From Mytilisepta virgata (Eukaryota; Mollusca; Bivalvia; Mytilida; Mytilidae), in NCBI GenBank assembly GCA_028015205.1, contig CM051521.1, positions 94,278,513-94,342,512 on the forward strand: a stretch of 64,000 bases of DNA, in the 5' to 3' direction. Shown one piece after another: positions 11,701 through 23,462 of this stretch. The notes beneath the pieces are model-generated. The model ran no database searches. It was given only the letters and a program-made list of their open reading frames with translations, and had not been told where the DNA came from. The number at the start of each line of letters is the position of its first letter. Within the stretch, counting starts at the first letter, position 1. Position numbers and translations under genes: made by a program.

Positions 11701-14700
11701 ACGACGACGTACGACGGACGCCAAGTGATGGCAAATGCTCACTTGGCCTTTTAGACCAGCTGAGCTTAAAAAATCATGTCAATCCAAAGTTTCTAATCAG
11801 AAATCTTGATAATTGTTTTCCCTCAGATAGAAATAGCAAAGCTGCATATTTTTCATCCATCCATTTTACTGACGGTAACGTACTTGGAATTTTTTTTTTA
11901 TTTCCACGAAAGCAGAAGTTTAAATGCTCAAAGTAATGTGTTCAATTACAAATAAAAATTTTTCTCATACAAAATTTTTAAATTCGCGAAGAGGTGCTAT
12001 ACATTAGGTTCAGTACAATTATCTACAAGTATGATTCCCTCCTGCCTTAGAAAAAAATGTTAAATCTACTAGGATTCGTGATCTCAAATAGACGGTGCGG
12101 GACAAAAGAGAATGACATAAGACACCCCAATCAACGATATCATTATCATCTTAACTTATATCCATTAGACGCTTTTTCAAAACAAAATGTTGCCAGAACA
12201 ATATTTGCTGCCAAAGATAAAAAAAACCAAAGAAATGAGTTATTAACTAGATTAATTATTAAAACCTTATAAATACTTTACTACGACATTGTTTACATCA
12301 TTTGGAGTATATATTTATTTTCAATATTTTATCTAAGCCAAATTAAATCTCTTCCTGTAGCACACTAAAATCTTCTTTCCTCTCAACATTGTTCTTTGAT
12401 TGCTCCTTAGGTATATTTGTCCTTTTTATTCATACTCATCCGTTTGAGATATATTTACTAAAGTTTAAACGATGAGATTGCATTCTTTGAAAGGACCTGG
12501 AGTGTTTTTTTTATTTATTATTATTTCCTCTTTTCCTCTGATAAAACGATTGAAAATATATATTTCGTTGTATTTTTAAATTCGTGGATTGCGTTGTCCC
12601 TGAAATCCACGAAAATTGGTGTAGCACGAATAATAAGTATTTCACAGTAATGTGAGTATTTAACATTATCAATGTAAGCAGTTGTTTAGTGCATAATCTT
12701 ATAACAAAAAAAACCAATAACAGGAAACACAGTAAGAAAAACATAACATGAGTCAGGATAACACTAATTTCTCCAATTGTGTGCACATTCATACGTCTCT
12801 TGACCCGTTTGATAAATTCTGATTCATCACACGCTGGTTAATTGCAAAACGTTCGGAAGAGCAATCGGAGTTTTACATTTTCATTAGAGAAAAAGATTCT
12901 AAAACTCTTGACGCGTTAATTATGAAATTTATCCACTCTCGATAATTAAAACAAGCCTCGCAGTTTAAAAATGAAAATTTAATTATCTCCAGTTGATAAA
13001 TTTCATAATCAACTTTACTGGTCATCGTTGTAGAATCTATATGTTCCACGTATTTTAGAAAGTTCATATTGTAATGTAAATGTGTACATAGTTCAATAAT
13101 GATGTCACCCCATTTTCATATGAAAAAAACTTCAACGCAAACCTTAACAGGAGGCGGGACGGACGTATGGATGGTCCAACAAACGGAAGCACATACCTGA
13201 AATTTATACGTTCCGCAACTTTCGTTGGCAGGACATATTAAAGAGTTAGAAACAAAATACTTGGTCTGCAAGGTAAACAGCTCGGCCTTTAACAGTGATC
13301 GGAAATGCGTAAACGTTCTGCTAACGATGTCATGACGTTCTACAAATATTCATCAAAATTAGTACCTTATTGTAAGTTTCAACACCCGATACAAGTCGAT
13401 CAAGGTGACCCCAAAATATTGTTATATCATCTGAAATATGTGCCAATATTAGTTTTTCACGAATCTGTAGGATAAATATCGATGATTGTTACAGACTTCG
13501 ATCGTCATTGTTGGATATTCGACTTTTTCCCTAGTCTATATTAATAGTTAAAGAGACTCGAATTTGTGTGTTGCTTCTTCTTCTTTCGAGTAGATTAACA
13601 TAAATGATCAACGCACAGTGTAGTTGTTCGTCACCGCGTTTGAAGATCTGTTTTGAGTTATTTGGGGGATTAAACGGGAAACAATTGTTTGGATGTACAG
13701 TCCTTCTCATCGCCAAACTCTGAATTTTCTTTCCGCTCTTCATGTCCGGCGGCGGTGATAAACGAAACTTTTTTCTGTTCAAAAGGGTGGATAAAGTTAT
13801 GTTAGATGAAAGGACGGGTCGAATAGGTTTTTACCAATCGATAACTTCGTACCCGCAATTTCGTGGTTGTGATCCTATGTAAAAAGTACGATTCAGAACG
13901 TGTATTAAAAGGGTTATAGCAAAAAAATCGTTTGCTTTTTCATGTTTTTATTTCATATTCAAATGTATAACGCTTATATTAGCTTCACATACTGACAAAA
14001 AGGGATAAAACTGTAGGATACTTTCAATTTCTTCGACCAAACCTTATGGAAGAAATGAGCCAATCTATTAGAAATGTCGCAACTGTAGACCACCACCCAT
14101 TCAAGATTACCGTTGCAAAAAGAAATTTAAAAACATAGTTATACATAAATAAAACAATGCAACATGATAACGACAGATACAACTAATCAACGAAATGAAC
14201 AAATAAGCGTATATAGTATATACTTAAATTTACAAAGACACATTTTCTTGTACTTATAATTTTACAATAACGTCATTTTCTATTTTTTAAAAATGTATAC
14301 ATGTATCCAAAACAGAAGTTTTGTAAATGATATATATAGCGGAATGTATTTGGAAATATATCTTGTTTTTAGCTTTAAACCAAGATTTAAACCTGCCTTG
14401 TTTCAAGTTTAATTTAAAACAGGTTTTAGGCTATTTCAATCCCGGTCTAAACCAAGTTTATTTTAAAACAGTTTCCTGAATAAAGTTTATTTTTAAAGAT
14501 AAACGTTCAGTTTGATTCCGTCTGAGCCTCAAGAATATTTCAAAGTTAATAGCAAATCAATAAATTCAAATTGTATCTATTGTAGTTTTTTAACAAACAT
14601 TTTGCGACATTGGGATTTTATCAAATTTCCTTTATTGTAAGTAAACTTCACATTTAAAATGTGGGTGCATGTTTTAGATGTATACACAAGGTCAAAAACT

Positions 14701-17112
14701 CGCTTTTTCTCAAAGAAATTACCACCCGTCAGTACACTGTTCGAAAGACAATTTTCTTTTAACATGAGACTTGCATGAAGATTTCAGCCCAAAAAATCAA
14801 AACAAGTTTCGTCTTACAAGTTTTGAAAAAAAATTGCTAAGGTGTGCAATTGGTATTTGGTCGGTAAAGGTCGCTCAATTTGCCTCTAAATACACATGAA
14901 AATGGATAACAGGAAAGGGTAACAATGCCTCTGAATACAAGTATGGAATGATATAGCAATCTGATTGGTTGAATTCAGTAATTAGACCAAAGAGGTCACT
15001 AGTTTAATCCCAGGAAGATGGGGGTATAAATGGTAAGTACCTCCTACCACTTATGTTCGATATTATTCAAATAAAAATCCATTTTTCCCTCAGTTTTACA
15101 GGTCAATAAACCGCCCTCTTCCTTCGTTTTTTTTTTTTTAAATCGTTTGGATCTACTGGTGTGGTACATTTTATAGCATGATCAATTTTGCAATCGATTT
15201 AAAATTAAAAACAAATACAACTGTAAGTAGTTTCTTGAAGTTGGTTGGAAAAGTTGCATATATATATATACTAGTCAACAAAATTAACGATACACGAGTT
15301 AGAAACCAAATTTCTTGGTAATTCTTTTAAAAAAACTTTAGTATTTGGACAACAGTGCTTTGCTACTTCATTTCTTGATCTAATGCGTTTCATTTGAAAT
15401 TTGGATAACATTTGAAATGGTGGAAAATGGAAATTTCCAAAAGAGGGTTGAATTAAATTTGAGGAAAATCAAGAATGAAATCGACACACATTTTGTAAGA
15501 TGAAAATCCAGTGGCTAAAATCAGTAGAAAAAAACTCAAATATTTTGTCACACAGACATTGTGATTCACATAACGGGGTAAAAATACTGATTTTTTAATT
15601 TTGGGTTGAAAATGTGACTTTTGAAATCTCAAAAATTGGAATTTTTTATTTCAAACTTTTTGCACAACCATGCTTTTGATGAGAAAACAATCTACTATAA
15701 AAATCAGACGTGTGGGTCTATTTTTCTGCTTAGTACAACTATTTGAAATATGAATATATGAAAAATGCATTACCCTGTATCGTTTCTTTTGTTGACTAGT
15801 ATAGCATTACTAAGTTTTAAGTGATATAAAGAATTAAAATACTGAACATTCTTACTAAATAGTTTATTCTGAATTAATAAATCTCGTAATATCTAAGTGA
15901 AACTGAATGTTTCACCAGGTACAAACGTAGCTGTTTGTATACTAAGTATTTAAGAATGATATACCTTGTGGTTTCAGGATGTTTTTCTTGTATGTTTTTC
16001 ACTTGTACATCGACCAAGCCTTATCAATGTAACAGAAAAGGTAAGTTTTTGTATTACTGTAAAAATACAAGCACATCATTCTGTGCTAGAATTAGTGTCG
16101 GTATTCGTATTATTCAAATAGATCACTATGGCAAACAATGAAATGTGATTAAAAAGAAAAACTCAATTTAGATTTTTTAAGAGATTCAGTTCTCAACACC
16201 AAATCCCCGTAGTTCAAGGAAAGTTACAACGAGGTCATTCATGTATACGGACGAAAATTTAGCATCTCGTTGCAAAAGGTGACATTTTGTTTGATCGGGA
16301 CACATTATAAATGTTGATCTTATCACTTATGTGTTACTGGACGAAAGTATTGTGAGGTATATTCAGAACAGAAATCTAACATTTTGTGAGACACACCATA
16401 TCCTTTGGTTCTCAATGACGATGATATATCTGTAGAACTGAATGCAATTGCACGAACTCGCTGGGGTCTGTTGAAAGGACACATTTCAGTCTTCATTAAC
16501 TATTAACTGAACACGGGGGGAAATGGGCTATTGCTAAGATTACACAAAGTCTTAGGTTTGCCTTCTTTCAGTAGAATTTTTTACATTTCAAATACACTGA
16601 CATGCAAAACGACAACATAGTTGGTTCCTTATTGTGTGATTATTTTGCGCTGACATCTATAAAAGTTGTCCAAATCATCTGATAGACTATTATAATGTCA
16701 AAGCATATGTATTTGAAATCATTGTAATGTTTTACCTAGTATGAGTGATAGTTTTCAAATATTCATTAGAATACTTGCATAAATTTCTGAAATGTTATTA
16801 CAATACTAATTGCAGTGGATTCCAGAAATACGACATCACTGTCCAAATCCGCCAGTAGTGTTAGTTGGAACAAAGTTGGATTTACGAAATGAACAGACTC
16901 AAATAAAACAAAAACACGTAGATAAACGATACAGTCCTGTTTCACACGAAGAAGGTCAGGCAATAGCGAGTAAAATCCTTGCTGTGCGATATGTAGAATG
17001 TTCAGCAAAAACACAGGAAGGATTAACTGCAGTGTTTGATGAGGCAATAAAAGCCGTACTATTTCCGTCAAAAGTGAGAAAAGAAAATCAAAGAAAATGT
17101 CGCTTACTATAA
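8727..17112 (+). CDS. Rac/Cdc42-like Rho GTPase, copy A (five exons)
   Basis: Exons 8727-8761, 9113-9184, 10034-10151, 15978-16040 and 16816-17112 have GT/AG junctions and join in frame to 194 codons (Rac1 is 192). The product is a membrane-anchored molecular switch cycling between GTP and GDP to control actin and related pathways. Motifs fall at Rac1 numbering: P-loop GDGNVGKT (10-17, Asn13 where Rac has Ala), switch I HIPTIFDNY with Thr35, switch [21 protein letters not shown] with Gln61, base-binding TKLD (115-118), SAK (159-161). The Rho-insert region is about 124-137. The C-terminal RKCRLL is a CaaL box, predicting geranylgeranylation at Cys191. All GTPase residues are intact, so an active switch is expected. 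Intron 3 is 5.8 kb and holds repeats; the other introns are 351-849 bp. It is the first of a three-copy tandem array. Rac versus Cdc42 versus RhoG-like identity cannot be settled without alignment. Confidence 0.93.
10188..10380. repeat. TTTAAAC-rich repeat in intron 3 of copy A
   Basis: Starts GGGCCGTATTCATAAAAGTG and contains many interleaved GTTTAAAC/CTAGTTTA-type motifs in both directions. A similar patch, with CTTGTTTCAAGTTTAATTTA and ACCAAGTTTATTTTAAAACA, lies at 14370-14480. The pair could be ends of one degenerate element or two fragments of one family. Confidence 0.45.
10560..11765 (-). repeat. Large dispersed repeat (family 1) in copy A intron 3
   Basis: It opens with AGAGGCTCTCAAGAGCCTGT ATCGCTCAC and ends with GACGGACGCCAAGTGATGGC and TCACTTGGCC, the reverse complement of the arrangement at 58637-60110. 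Inside are units of about 130-150 bp, each with a mark such as CCATCTAAGGACCATTGC, a TGGTTCCAATTGGTCAAGTG box and CCTATGTTAAACTAAGTTC. Related copies lie at 18241-19850, 36228-37505, 58637-60110 and 62690-64000. No transposase frame was recognised; it is probably non-autonomous. Confidence 0.8.
11766..15267. other. AT-rich part of copy A intron 3
   Basis: No gene seen. A fragment near 12575-12650 (AAATTCGTGGATTGCG, CCACGAAAATTGGTG) resembles the termini of the element at 55322-56542. Around 14560-14890 the DNA resembles the intron-3 sequence that is duplicated in copy C. Confidence 0.4.
15268..15803. mobile_element. TIR element (MITE-like, TA-flanked)
   Basis: Inverted termini ACTAGTCAACAAAATTAACG (from 15270) and the complement of TACTAGTCAACAAAAGAAAC at the right end bound about 530 bp with no long reading frame. 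Both ends are flanked by TA. It is consistent with a non-autonomous Tc1/mariner-type element in intron 3 of copy A. Confidence 0.8.
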
Positions 17113-18240
17113 TTTTTAATGATTATTTAATTGTTATTTTTATTTATGAAAAAAGATCCATATCTTCGGATGACATAATTTGTGACACTATTTATTCATA
17201 AAAAAGGATAATGAGGATTCAGAGATTTTACAGGAAGAACTAGGAGTCATAAATTTTAAGTACGAAAACAAAAAATTTGTGAAAAGCACCTACACTTTAC
17301 AAATGATAGATCTATCTAAAATACAAATTAAGAGTGACATGTATAGACATGAGTTTATTCTTCAATCCCTAAATATTTATCTTGTATTACATGGCTTCAT
17401 CTATCCAACGTTTTTCATGTCTTACTCGCCCTACATTTTTTAAAAAATTTTTAGCAACTCTTATAAAAGACCCAATATTTTGGCACGAAATAAAAAGACA
17501 GTTGTATGTTGAATACCTAGTAAAAAACATTTCTACCAGTTTTTAGTGTTTATATGCGATACATGGCACCAAAAACTATAATGAGGAATTGAATAGCATT
17601 CAATCATTAGGCACTAGAATTTCTTTTGGATTAGATTAGAGTAAAACTAGTTTTCTTTATAAAGAGGACTTACAATTTTTTTTTTACTATAGGTCAGTTT
17701 CAGAGTAAATAATACTCCTACATATGAAAATATCTTCAGAAATGGCAACATAATGGCGGTACTTCAACAATAAAAAATACTGAAAACTAGAAGTAATTAA
17801 TACTTTTGATCATTTTTTGTTCATTGGGGCACAACCTTCAAACAAATGTTTAAACATATTACCCAAAAATCAGCCAGTTATTAAACACGATATATATTTG
17901 TAAAACCACCACTGACATTCGTATTAATGACTATACAGTCGAAGCTTCATAATATATGTGGTTCATAAAACATTAGGGGAAGTGTGCCATATGGTTATAC
18001 AGTGCTTTAAATAAATTATGCTTTTGGATAACCTGGTTATGTTAATTAAAGGAACGACAGATACAGAAACGTCACAATAACAACCAGGGGTGCTAAAAGT
18101 ATGATAAACACAACTCTATATTAAGAAAATCATGCTAAAGCATGGAAAACATTTAAGCTAGACTAATTTTGATACACAGGATATGTATCGACTCATCAGC
18201 ATTTGGACTCAAGACAAAAAAGTTGAAAGCCGAAACAATA
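17113..18240. other. 3' flank of copy A
   Basis: No gene. The stretch 17225-17400 (AGTCATAAATTT, GTGAAAAGCACCTACACTTT) is similar to 43390-43550, beyond copy C, showing that the 3' flank was duplicated too. An AATAAA near 17485 is one possible but unproven polyadenylation signal. Confidence 0.45.
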
Positions 18241-19850
18241 ACACCAGAGGCTCTCAATAGCCTGTATTACTCACCTGATTTATATAGACAATAAACAGTA
18301 AAATGTGAAATTTCTAATTAGATGGCCATGGCCATCATGTGTTTCATGTATGATTTGTATAGGAGAGTAGAATATGTGCGGTTCTAAATTATCATTTGTG
18401 GTGGATCATCCGGAAGTGACGTCAACCGGAAAAGACGTCACCAGAACTGGAAGTCACGTGATGTTTTTCCTCCATTTGTTTACGGAAGTGACGTAAGTCA
18501 CGTGCCAAGAACCGGATGTCCGATCGCGCATGCGTAACCGGAACCGAAAGTATCCGGAAGTGGTTTGCCCGCATGCGCAACCGGAAGAAGTGTTTCCCCG
18601 CCATTTTTCCATTATTTATTTACGGAAGTGACGTAAGTCACGTGCGTGGACCTGGATGTGCTATGCTTGACTATTATCTCCTCTCTCCCGTGCTTATCGG
18701 TCGTCTCTGGGTGTTTCATCGGTCTCTTTAGAGTAAGGGTCTCGCATCTAGGGACTGATACTCTCACTGTTATGTAGAAGTCCGAGAGTAATCGAAGTAC
18801 AGAGAGGTGATTGGATTATCTCCCCTTATCCCGCTCTTTTCATTTGCGGGTGATGCAAGACCCTTACCCTATACAGACCGATGAAAGACCCAGAGACGAC
18901 CGAGAAGCACGGGAAAAAGAGTAGATAATCAGTCAAGCATAGCACATCCGGGTCCCAGCACGTGACTTACGTCACTTCCGTAAACAAAAACCCACTACTT
19001 CCAGTTGCGCATGCGTGCAAATCACTTCCGAGTACTTCCGGTTCCGATCACACATGCGCAGACGACATATCCGAGTCCGTGCATGCGACTTACGTCATTC
19101 CGTCATTTTCGGTTGACGTCACTTCCGGGTGATCCACCACAAATGATAAATTAGAACCGCATATATACTACTTAGGAGTGTGTTTAAATGTGTGAAATGT
19201 TTTCTGAGAAGAAGCTGTTTGTATGTATTTCCCATAAATCTCACAGTAGCAGCCATCTTGGATGTCATATTGGCATGAAACCAAAGAGGACCATGTAAGG
19301 ATCATTCCTGCAATGTAATGATTCAATTGTTTTTGTAGTTTCAGAGATAAAGATTTTTAAAATTTCATTCAACCATTCACCAAAAACATCTTGTTAAGGA
19401 CCATTATCTGATCATTCAGTCATAATATTACTTCGATCTGTCAAACGGTTTCTGACAAGATGTTTGTATGTATTTCCCATTGGATCCTATGTTAAATGTG
19501 TCACAGGGGGAAGGAAATCTTGGATTTCAGATCGGCACAAAAACATAAACTTTGTAGAGAACTATGTAAGGATCATTCCTGCAATATATCAATTCAATTG
19601 CTTTTGTAGTTTGAGAGAAGAACATTTTTTAAATTTCAGCCAATCGGAGTGCATAAATGGCCCTGGCAGCCATGTTGAATTTTTCATCAGACCAAAAAGA
19701 TAAACTTTGTAGAGAACCATCTAATAAAACATCCGCCCAAATTTTGGTTTAAATTAGCCATTGAGTTTTGGACAAGAAGATTGAAATGTGAAACATTAAC
19801 GAACGGGCGACGGACGACGGACGCAAAGTGATGGTAATAGGGCAGATGAA
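18241..19850 (-). repeat. Large dispersed repeat (family 1), split by a foldback element
   Basis: It begins with AGAGGCTCTCAATAGCCTGT and ends with GACGGACGACGGACGCAAAG and TGATGG, as in the copy at 10560-11765. Internal marks include CAGCCATCTTGGATG and GACCATGTAAGGATCATTCC. About 790 bp of unrelated foldback DNA (18375-19163) lies within it. Confidence 0.75.
18375..19163. mobile_element. Foldback element rich in ETS/CRE/E-box motifs
   Basis: Two arms of about 380 bp (18375-18755 and 18840-19163) are inverted copies: TGCGGTTCTAAATTATCATT and GTGGTGGATCA... on the left, matched by GATCCACCACAAATGATAAA and TTAGAACCGCA on the right. The arms contain repeated CCGGAAGTGACGTCA- and GGAAGTGACGTAAGTCACGTG-type strings: an ETS core next to a CRE/ATF half- or full site and a CACGTG E-box, plus GCATGCG palindromes. 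No coding potential. Whether the sites bind factors is inference; the sequences themselves are plain. Confidence 0.85.
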
Positions 19851-20471
19851 CAAAAAAAACACTGTTGAACACTTCCTGTGATAACAGAGAGTGTTATCTG
19901 TATACTAGATTGATTCATTAGCAGAAAAATTTAACTAAAATTTATATTTAGATTTTAAGCTGGTTATAAATTTCCTTCTACTAAAATCACTACTTAAATA
20001 ATTTCAGGGATAGTAAATTATTACATGTATATAAATAAACCCATATGTCCATTATTGTTAATACTAAAACGAGGAAGCTAACTTTTACTCATATACCATT
20101 ACTAAACTTCTACTTTAATCGAACATTAAAAATGCACATATTTGTGTGTAGTTGTTGGATTAAATTATTCTCTAAATATCATTGAAACTAGCAAAATATT
20201 TATTGTAGGTTATCTTTTTTTTCAAAAATTTGATTTTTATATATTTTTTGTAACTATTTCTTTTGATATACTGAATTTTTAACAGAACTCAAGTTTATTG
20301 GGATTTATACAGATCAATATTTTTTAATTCACGACCTCTGTTGTTATGAAATCTTTTCAAAATAATAATACACGGAAGATATCTTTATCAGCTACCATAA
20401 AAGAAATAGTTTTGTGAGAGAGAAAAACGACGTCGTAAATTATGTATTATTCTTTTAAATACATTGCATTT

Positions 20472-20870
20472 TTTTTTATCCCCTGCTTGTAAGTGAGGCC
20501 GGGGATACAGTTTTTCGGTTTGTGCGTCCGTACGAGGTTAAGGTTCAGGTTTAAGGTAGTTTTTCATGAAGGAGTTATGGTATCATGATTAAACTTTGTA
20601 CATGGATAGCTTGTAATATGAACAGCAGCATTTTGGGATCGAAACGGATGCTGTGATCTTGAGGTCATGGGTCATCGATTTTTAAATTCCTTATAGAATT
20701 TCAATATCAGAACCCAGGTTAAAGGTAGTTTCTCATGAAGTACGTAGAGATAGTATTTCATCTACCCTATCGTTGGGGACTTCAAAGTCAACAATATACA
20801 CAGGTAATTCTATTTACTAAAAACTTACATCATTGGCGGGGCATGTAGTGTCCATTGGATACATATATAC
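20472..20870. repeat. Dispersed repeat with GGGGATAC/CCGT box, in copy B intron 1
   Basis: It begins TCCCCTGCTTGTAAGTGAGG and GGGGATACAG, then GTGCGTCCGTACG and GGTAGTTTTTCATGAAG units. The layout resembles repeats at 48830-49095 and 51105-51400 in this window. Non-coding. Confidence 0.55.
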
Positions 20871-20932
20871 TTGTTTAATTTTATCATTATGTTCTCACTG
20901 TGTTTCAGAAAGGTAGGGAAAACGTGCATTTA

Positions 20933-22263
20933 AAGGGGTGGTGGACAGGGGCGGGAATCCGGTAGTAAGGGGGCGGGGAGTGGGAGTAAGGGGGTGGGAA
21001 GCTGGAGTTAGGGATGCCGGAACCGGGAGTAAAGGAGGCAGCCTCTTTCTTAATGAGAATAAAACTAAACAGATATAAATGGCCTAAATGGACCTAAATG
21101 TTTCTATGGTAGTCAATACCAACCATTTTAAAATCTTAAATTGTTCTAAATTGGCTGAAATCGTAATGTCTTAAAATCATCCGGTGCCGGATTTCGACGG
21201 TATCCGTTTCCTTTTTCTATTTAGATAGATACAGATATTTCCGGTATGGTGCGATTGTTGCAGGGGTACACATTTACCAAAAAAATGAGAGGACTGCAGT
21301 TGATAATTATTTCATTTATCTCATTGCAACAAGGAACACTTTTTCAGAAATTCTTAAAAACATCAAACATGTACATAAATTATCAGATTGTTGTTCTTTG
21401 CACGGCATATCTTTTAACGAGATTGAAGTTTGAGTGTTTGAAAAAAAGAATCAACGTATGATTGTTGTTGACAGTGAAGGAGGATGGTGCCACGCTTACA
21501 AACAGCTCGTCAAGAGGAGGCCGATTTGCATGGTTTAATTTACAAATGAAACCATTTACTGGTTTTGGTTTTGACTTGTCCAGTTTAGGCATTTTTCGGT
21601 TCCTCGTGCTCTACATCATTTCGAGTATGTTTATTTGGTTTTCCAAAGTTTCGACCTCAAGTACTACTGAAGAGATTTTAGTAATCAAAATATGGGCATA
21701 TCTAGTGCAGCAAATTGGTACCCTGTCGAATATTCCAATGATAAATATGTATGACTAAAAAACTTAGAACAAAATCAGACAGGATGCACTTTGTTAAATG
21801 AATTTTCACTTTTTGGTCTTTTGGAGATTGTTTGTGCTGTTTACACTCAATAGTATTAATAAATAAATTATTTTTGCATGGAATGTATAAATATGTGTTT
21901 TTAATCCAATGAATATACATGTATTCAATATAGGTTTGTACATTTGTTTTTTTTAGAACTGAATATATATATTTTTTTTCAGTTAAAGTGTTTAATATTA
22001 AATCAATAAAACCCTGAAGTTACCAAGGAAGACTCAGTGCTCGTTTGTTTTTTTTGGCTTTCTTTTTTGTTGGTTGTTTTGTGTTGTTTGTGGTATTTGT
22101 CTCTGTTGGCCTTGATTTTACTTGGTTTTACACGTTATTTCCTTTTTTCTTACATGAAGACTGTATGTTAACCAAATAAGAAAGGGAAGTTGGAACATAG
22201 AGGAGAGAAGTTTGAGTATAGTGGGAGGGAAGTGGGAATAGCAACCTCCCTGTCCACCCCCTC
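20933..22263. mobile_element. TIR element inserted in exon 2 of copy B
   Basis: It starts AAGGGGTGGTGGACAGGGG and ends with CCCTGTCCACCCCCTC, the inverse (GGGGTGGACAGGG) apart from an extra TGG. It is flanked by TTTA on both sides (20929-20932 and 22264-22267). The interrupted exon gives the empty site by comparison with copies A and C. The inside (1.33 kb) holds only short open frames (71 and 98 codons) with no recognised domain, so it looks non-autonomous. Confidence 0.7.
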
Positions 22264-22329
22264 TTTATTGTATTACTCTTCCAACACCTTCCAAGAGTAT
22301 CACATCAAAGCAATGAAAGAAATGTTTTA

Positions 22330-22970
22330 AAGGCATTTATACTGCAATCGTTCTATTTGAGCAGTCAAATTGCGTTGACAGTACATTTACAAGTGATACT
22401 GACAGTATAAAACATTTAGGTTGCACCTATCTTCACCTGATTGACAATACTGAATTATGAACAAACTTACTGACTTAAATATTTAGAACAAAATTTCAAT
22501 ATTTATTTTCTTTATTGTTGAAAAAAAATATTTGCAGCCAAACAGTCCTTTGTCTTAAATAGCCTTATGCGATTATCAATGGTATACCTGCTAGTCAATC
22601 TTTGACAAGGTGAGTTTTCCAAATCAGTCGGGGCCTCTTAAGGTTAACAAACGTTATAAATAATATTGAAATTGGTAGTAATATCAGTTAAAGTCACCAA
22701 AGATTGCAGTATAAAGACAATAAGAGTAAGTTGACTTGACATACAATCCGATATACGAATCCGGCACGATTCGGGGAAAATGCTTTGGAAATCCTCTCAT
22801 TTTCACCCAATTCTAAGCTTCACCCGTATATTGATTTTATCCAAAATCAATGAACTGTTATTGTCTATATATACAGTAAATGTATAATGTTCAACTTAAT
22901 CGCTCAAGCTACTACTTTTGTATAATGGTGAAGTATATACTTATTGCCACCTAGTTTATAACTGTTAAAT
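22330..22970. repeat. Duplicated GTPase flank and intron DNA
   Basis: 22340-22800 (CTATTTGAGCAGTCAA, GATTGCAGTATAAAGACAAT) matches the 5' flank of copy C at 30043-30090 plus 32900-33240, the two sides of the MULE insertion. 22860-22970 (ATAATGTTCAACTTAATC, TATAATGGTGAAG) matches intron 2 of copy C at 34250-34350. The order shows that copy B has been rearranged. Confidence 0.65.
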
Positions 22971-23260
22971 CAAAGTACTGAGGTACTGTTTACTCGGATG
23001 GCCTCATGATCTGATGGCTGATGAATTAATGATAGTGATTTAAACCTAACTGTATATATTGTAAAAACAGTTTGATAAGGAGATATGTTTCACCTGTATC
23101 CAATTTTGATAGTATAATTCAAATGTTGAAATGAATAAGGCATCTCTTAAACATGTGAATAATGCAAAACTTTCAAATGTTGACTGTTCCCCATAGACTT
23201 TTACAACATTTACAGTATAGTGGAGATTCATAGTCACTAGAATATAATTGACCTAAATGT

Positions 23261-23462
23261 TACTCAACTTGGCAACAATGTAAATATAGTTACACCCAAC
23301 TTGGCAACAATCTATCTATAGCTGCACCAAACTTGGCAACAATGTATAGTTGTACCCAACTTGGCAATAATGTATATAGCTGCACCCTACTTGGCAATAA
23401 TGTATATAGCTGCACCCTACTTGGCAACAATGTACATACAGCTACACCAAACATGGCAATAA
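23261..23462. repeat. Tandem repeat, about 7 units of 28-32 bp
   Basis: CAACTTGGCAACAATGTA and ATAGCTGCACC alternate; TTGGC recurs at 23269, 23301, 23333, 23361, 23391 and 23421, with a diverged copy near 23453. The small frame across it is a by-product of the repeat. Confidence 0.85.

Larger units (their letters stand above)
20132..22314 (+). pseudogene. Rac-like GTPase copy B, disrupted
   Basis: Exon 1 remnant (20132-about 20160) keeps ATGCA.CATAT and GTGTGTAGTTGTTGGA but has a one-base deletion and lacks the GGAGATGG|GTAAGT end, so both frame and donor are lost. Exon 2 starts after a good TTTCAG at 20909, encodes KVGKT-like P-loop codons, then is interrupted at about 20933 by an insertion. 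It resumes at 22264 with GTATTACTCTTCCAACACCT and ends where GTAAGA has become GAAAGA (about 22314). Exons 3-5 were not found up to 29.9 kb. Intron 2 pieces remain at about 22860-22970 and 27560-27790. It cannot make a GTPase. Confidence 0.85.

Noticed and set aside
12511..14765. Several 60-90 codon frames in intron 3 of copy A
   Set aside because: Short, motif-free, and within intronic AT-rich DNA; expected by chance.
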